Positions 6,963-7,296 of a stretch of DNA of 7,296 nt are shown in pieces. The stretch is taken from assembly GCA_002315855.1 (NCBI GenBank), contig DCIG01000009.1:1-7296 (forward strand). The letters run 5' to 3'. Origin of the DNA: Lentisphaeria bacterium UBA1732 (GTDB lineage Bacteria; Verrucomicrobiota; Lentisphaeria; Victivallales; UBA1829). A program made the position numbers and the translations under genes. Every line of letters starts with the position of its first letter. Within the stretch, counting starts at the first letter, position 1. Under the pieces are notes generated by a model that did not search any database, was not told the DNA's origin, and worked only from the letters and a program-made list of their open reading frames with translations.

Positions 6963-7296
6963 TTAACTATTAATATACCACGCATTCGTGTTTTTTTCAA
7001 CGCTAAACCGCGGGAAAACTCTTTTTTTCCACAGATATCCCGCGATTCCTCCGGCTCGAATCGGGGCACAAAGTTCCCATGCCATTTTGGAATCAGAATC
7101 CTTTGCACGGTTCACAATGGCAAAATTCGGAAGAAACGACTTCAAATCCAAGTCCAAGTGCATTTTGGCAGCTACCTTCTGCTGACGATGTTTCGCCCGA
7201 TTCATGCACTTTGTTGCCAGTTGAATCATTGTTGAGTCAACAAGATGGATTGTACGTTTGAACCTCCATGACATTCCGGGATATTTTCGGCTGCCG
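6963..7296 (-). pseudogene. IS4-family DDE transposase remnant, truncated at both visible limits
   Basis: An open frame enters from the right edge and ends at a TAA at 6963-6965. It reads ...RTIHLVDSTMIQLA...NRAKHRQQKVAAKMHLDLDL...FLPNFAIVNRAKDSDS. This is the IS4-family block with the first catalytic Asp (VDST), the KxH-LDL strand and the 'LP.FAIV..A...DS' strand. Family members continue with a '..FDKAYVDF..L' block carrying the second catalytic Asp. Here the sequence passes after IRAGGIAGYL straight to KKRVFPRFSVEKNTNAWYIN and stops, so the second Asp and the Glu region are missing. It is therefore inactive. No terminal inverted repeat or target duplication is visible. The family call is from memory of the motifs. 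The 5' part lies outside the window. Confidence 0.72.
6972..7000 (-). promoter_or_regulatory. oadGAB operon promoter, inside the transposase remnant
   Basis: On the minus strand TTGAAA (6995-7000), a 17-base spacer ending TGG (extended -10) and TATATT (6972-6977). Start of transcription is expected near 6965, leaving a leader of about 70 nt that is AC-rich and shows no evident structure. Hexamers and spacing are identical to the glmS promoter. The elements overlap the last codons of the transposase remnant on the same strand. Confidence 0.65.

Overview
The window looks like the chromosome of a Gram-negative, probably anaerobic and fermentative bacterium. A sodium-pumping oxaloacetate decarboxylase operon, a signal-peptide-bearing extension on its membrane subunit, and a decayed IS4-type transposase are all present. 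A divergent PVC-type lineage such as Lentisphaerota is my best guess, from general resemblance only; nothing here fixes the taxonomy.

Left part (1-933). A gene on the minus strand runs off the left edge and encodes a stand-alone GyrI-like/AraC effector-binding-domain protein. About 400 AT-rich bases separate it from the divergent glmS. They hold a credible promoter in each direction, several short inverted and direct repeats, and a leader of about 200 nt in front of glmS. I see no glmS ribozyme core in that leader.

Middle (934-2879). Complete glmS (glucosamine-6-phosphate synthase, 611 aa, all hallmark residues present) is followed by a strong intrinsic terminator. A second strong terminator for the opposing operon lies just beyond it. 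Both hairpins carry the same eight-base loop, CTTCAAAA, on the transcribed strand.

Right part (2915-6896, minus strand). This is an operon in the order oadG-oadA-oadB. It encodes the gamma (small membrane anchor), alpha (carboxyltransferase plus biotin carrier) and beta (Na+ channel/decarboxylase) subunits of a biotin-dependent Na+-translocating decarboxylase, most likely acting on oxaloacetate. OadA binds oxaloacetate and moves CO2 to biotin. OadG joins OadA to the membrane, and OadB releases CO2 while exporting Na+. OadB is about 164 residues longer than classic OadB, with a signal peptide and an extra domain at the N-terminus. OadA has a divergent version of the usual carboxyltransferase motifs.

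Far right (6963-7296, minus strand). A remnant of an IS4-family transposase reads toward the operon. The best promoter for oadGAB (TTGAAA-N17-TATATT with an extended -10) lies within the last codons of this remnant and has the same layout as the glmS promoter. I found no wholly new system. The most notable points are the transposon-embedded promoter, the extended OadB and the repeat-rich glmS leader.
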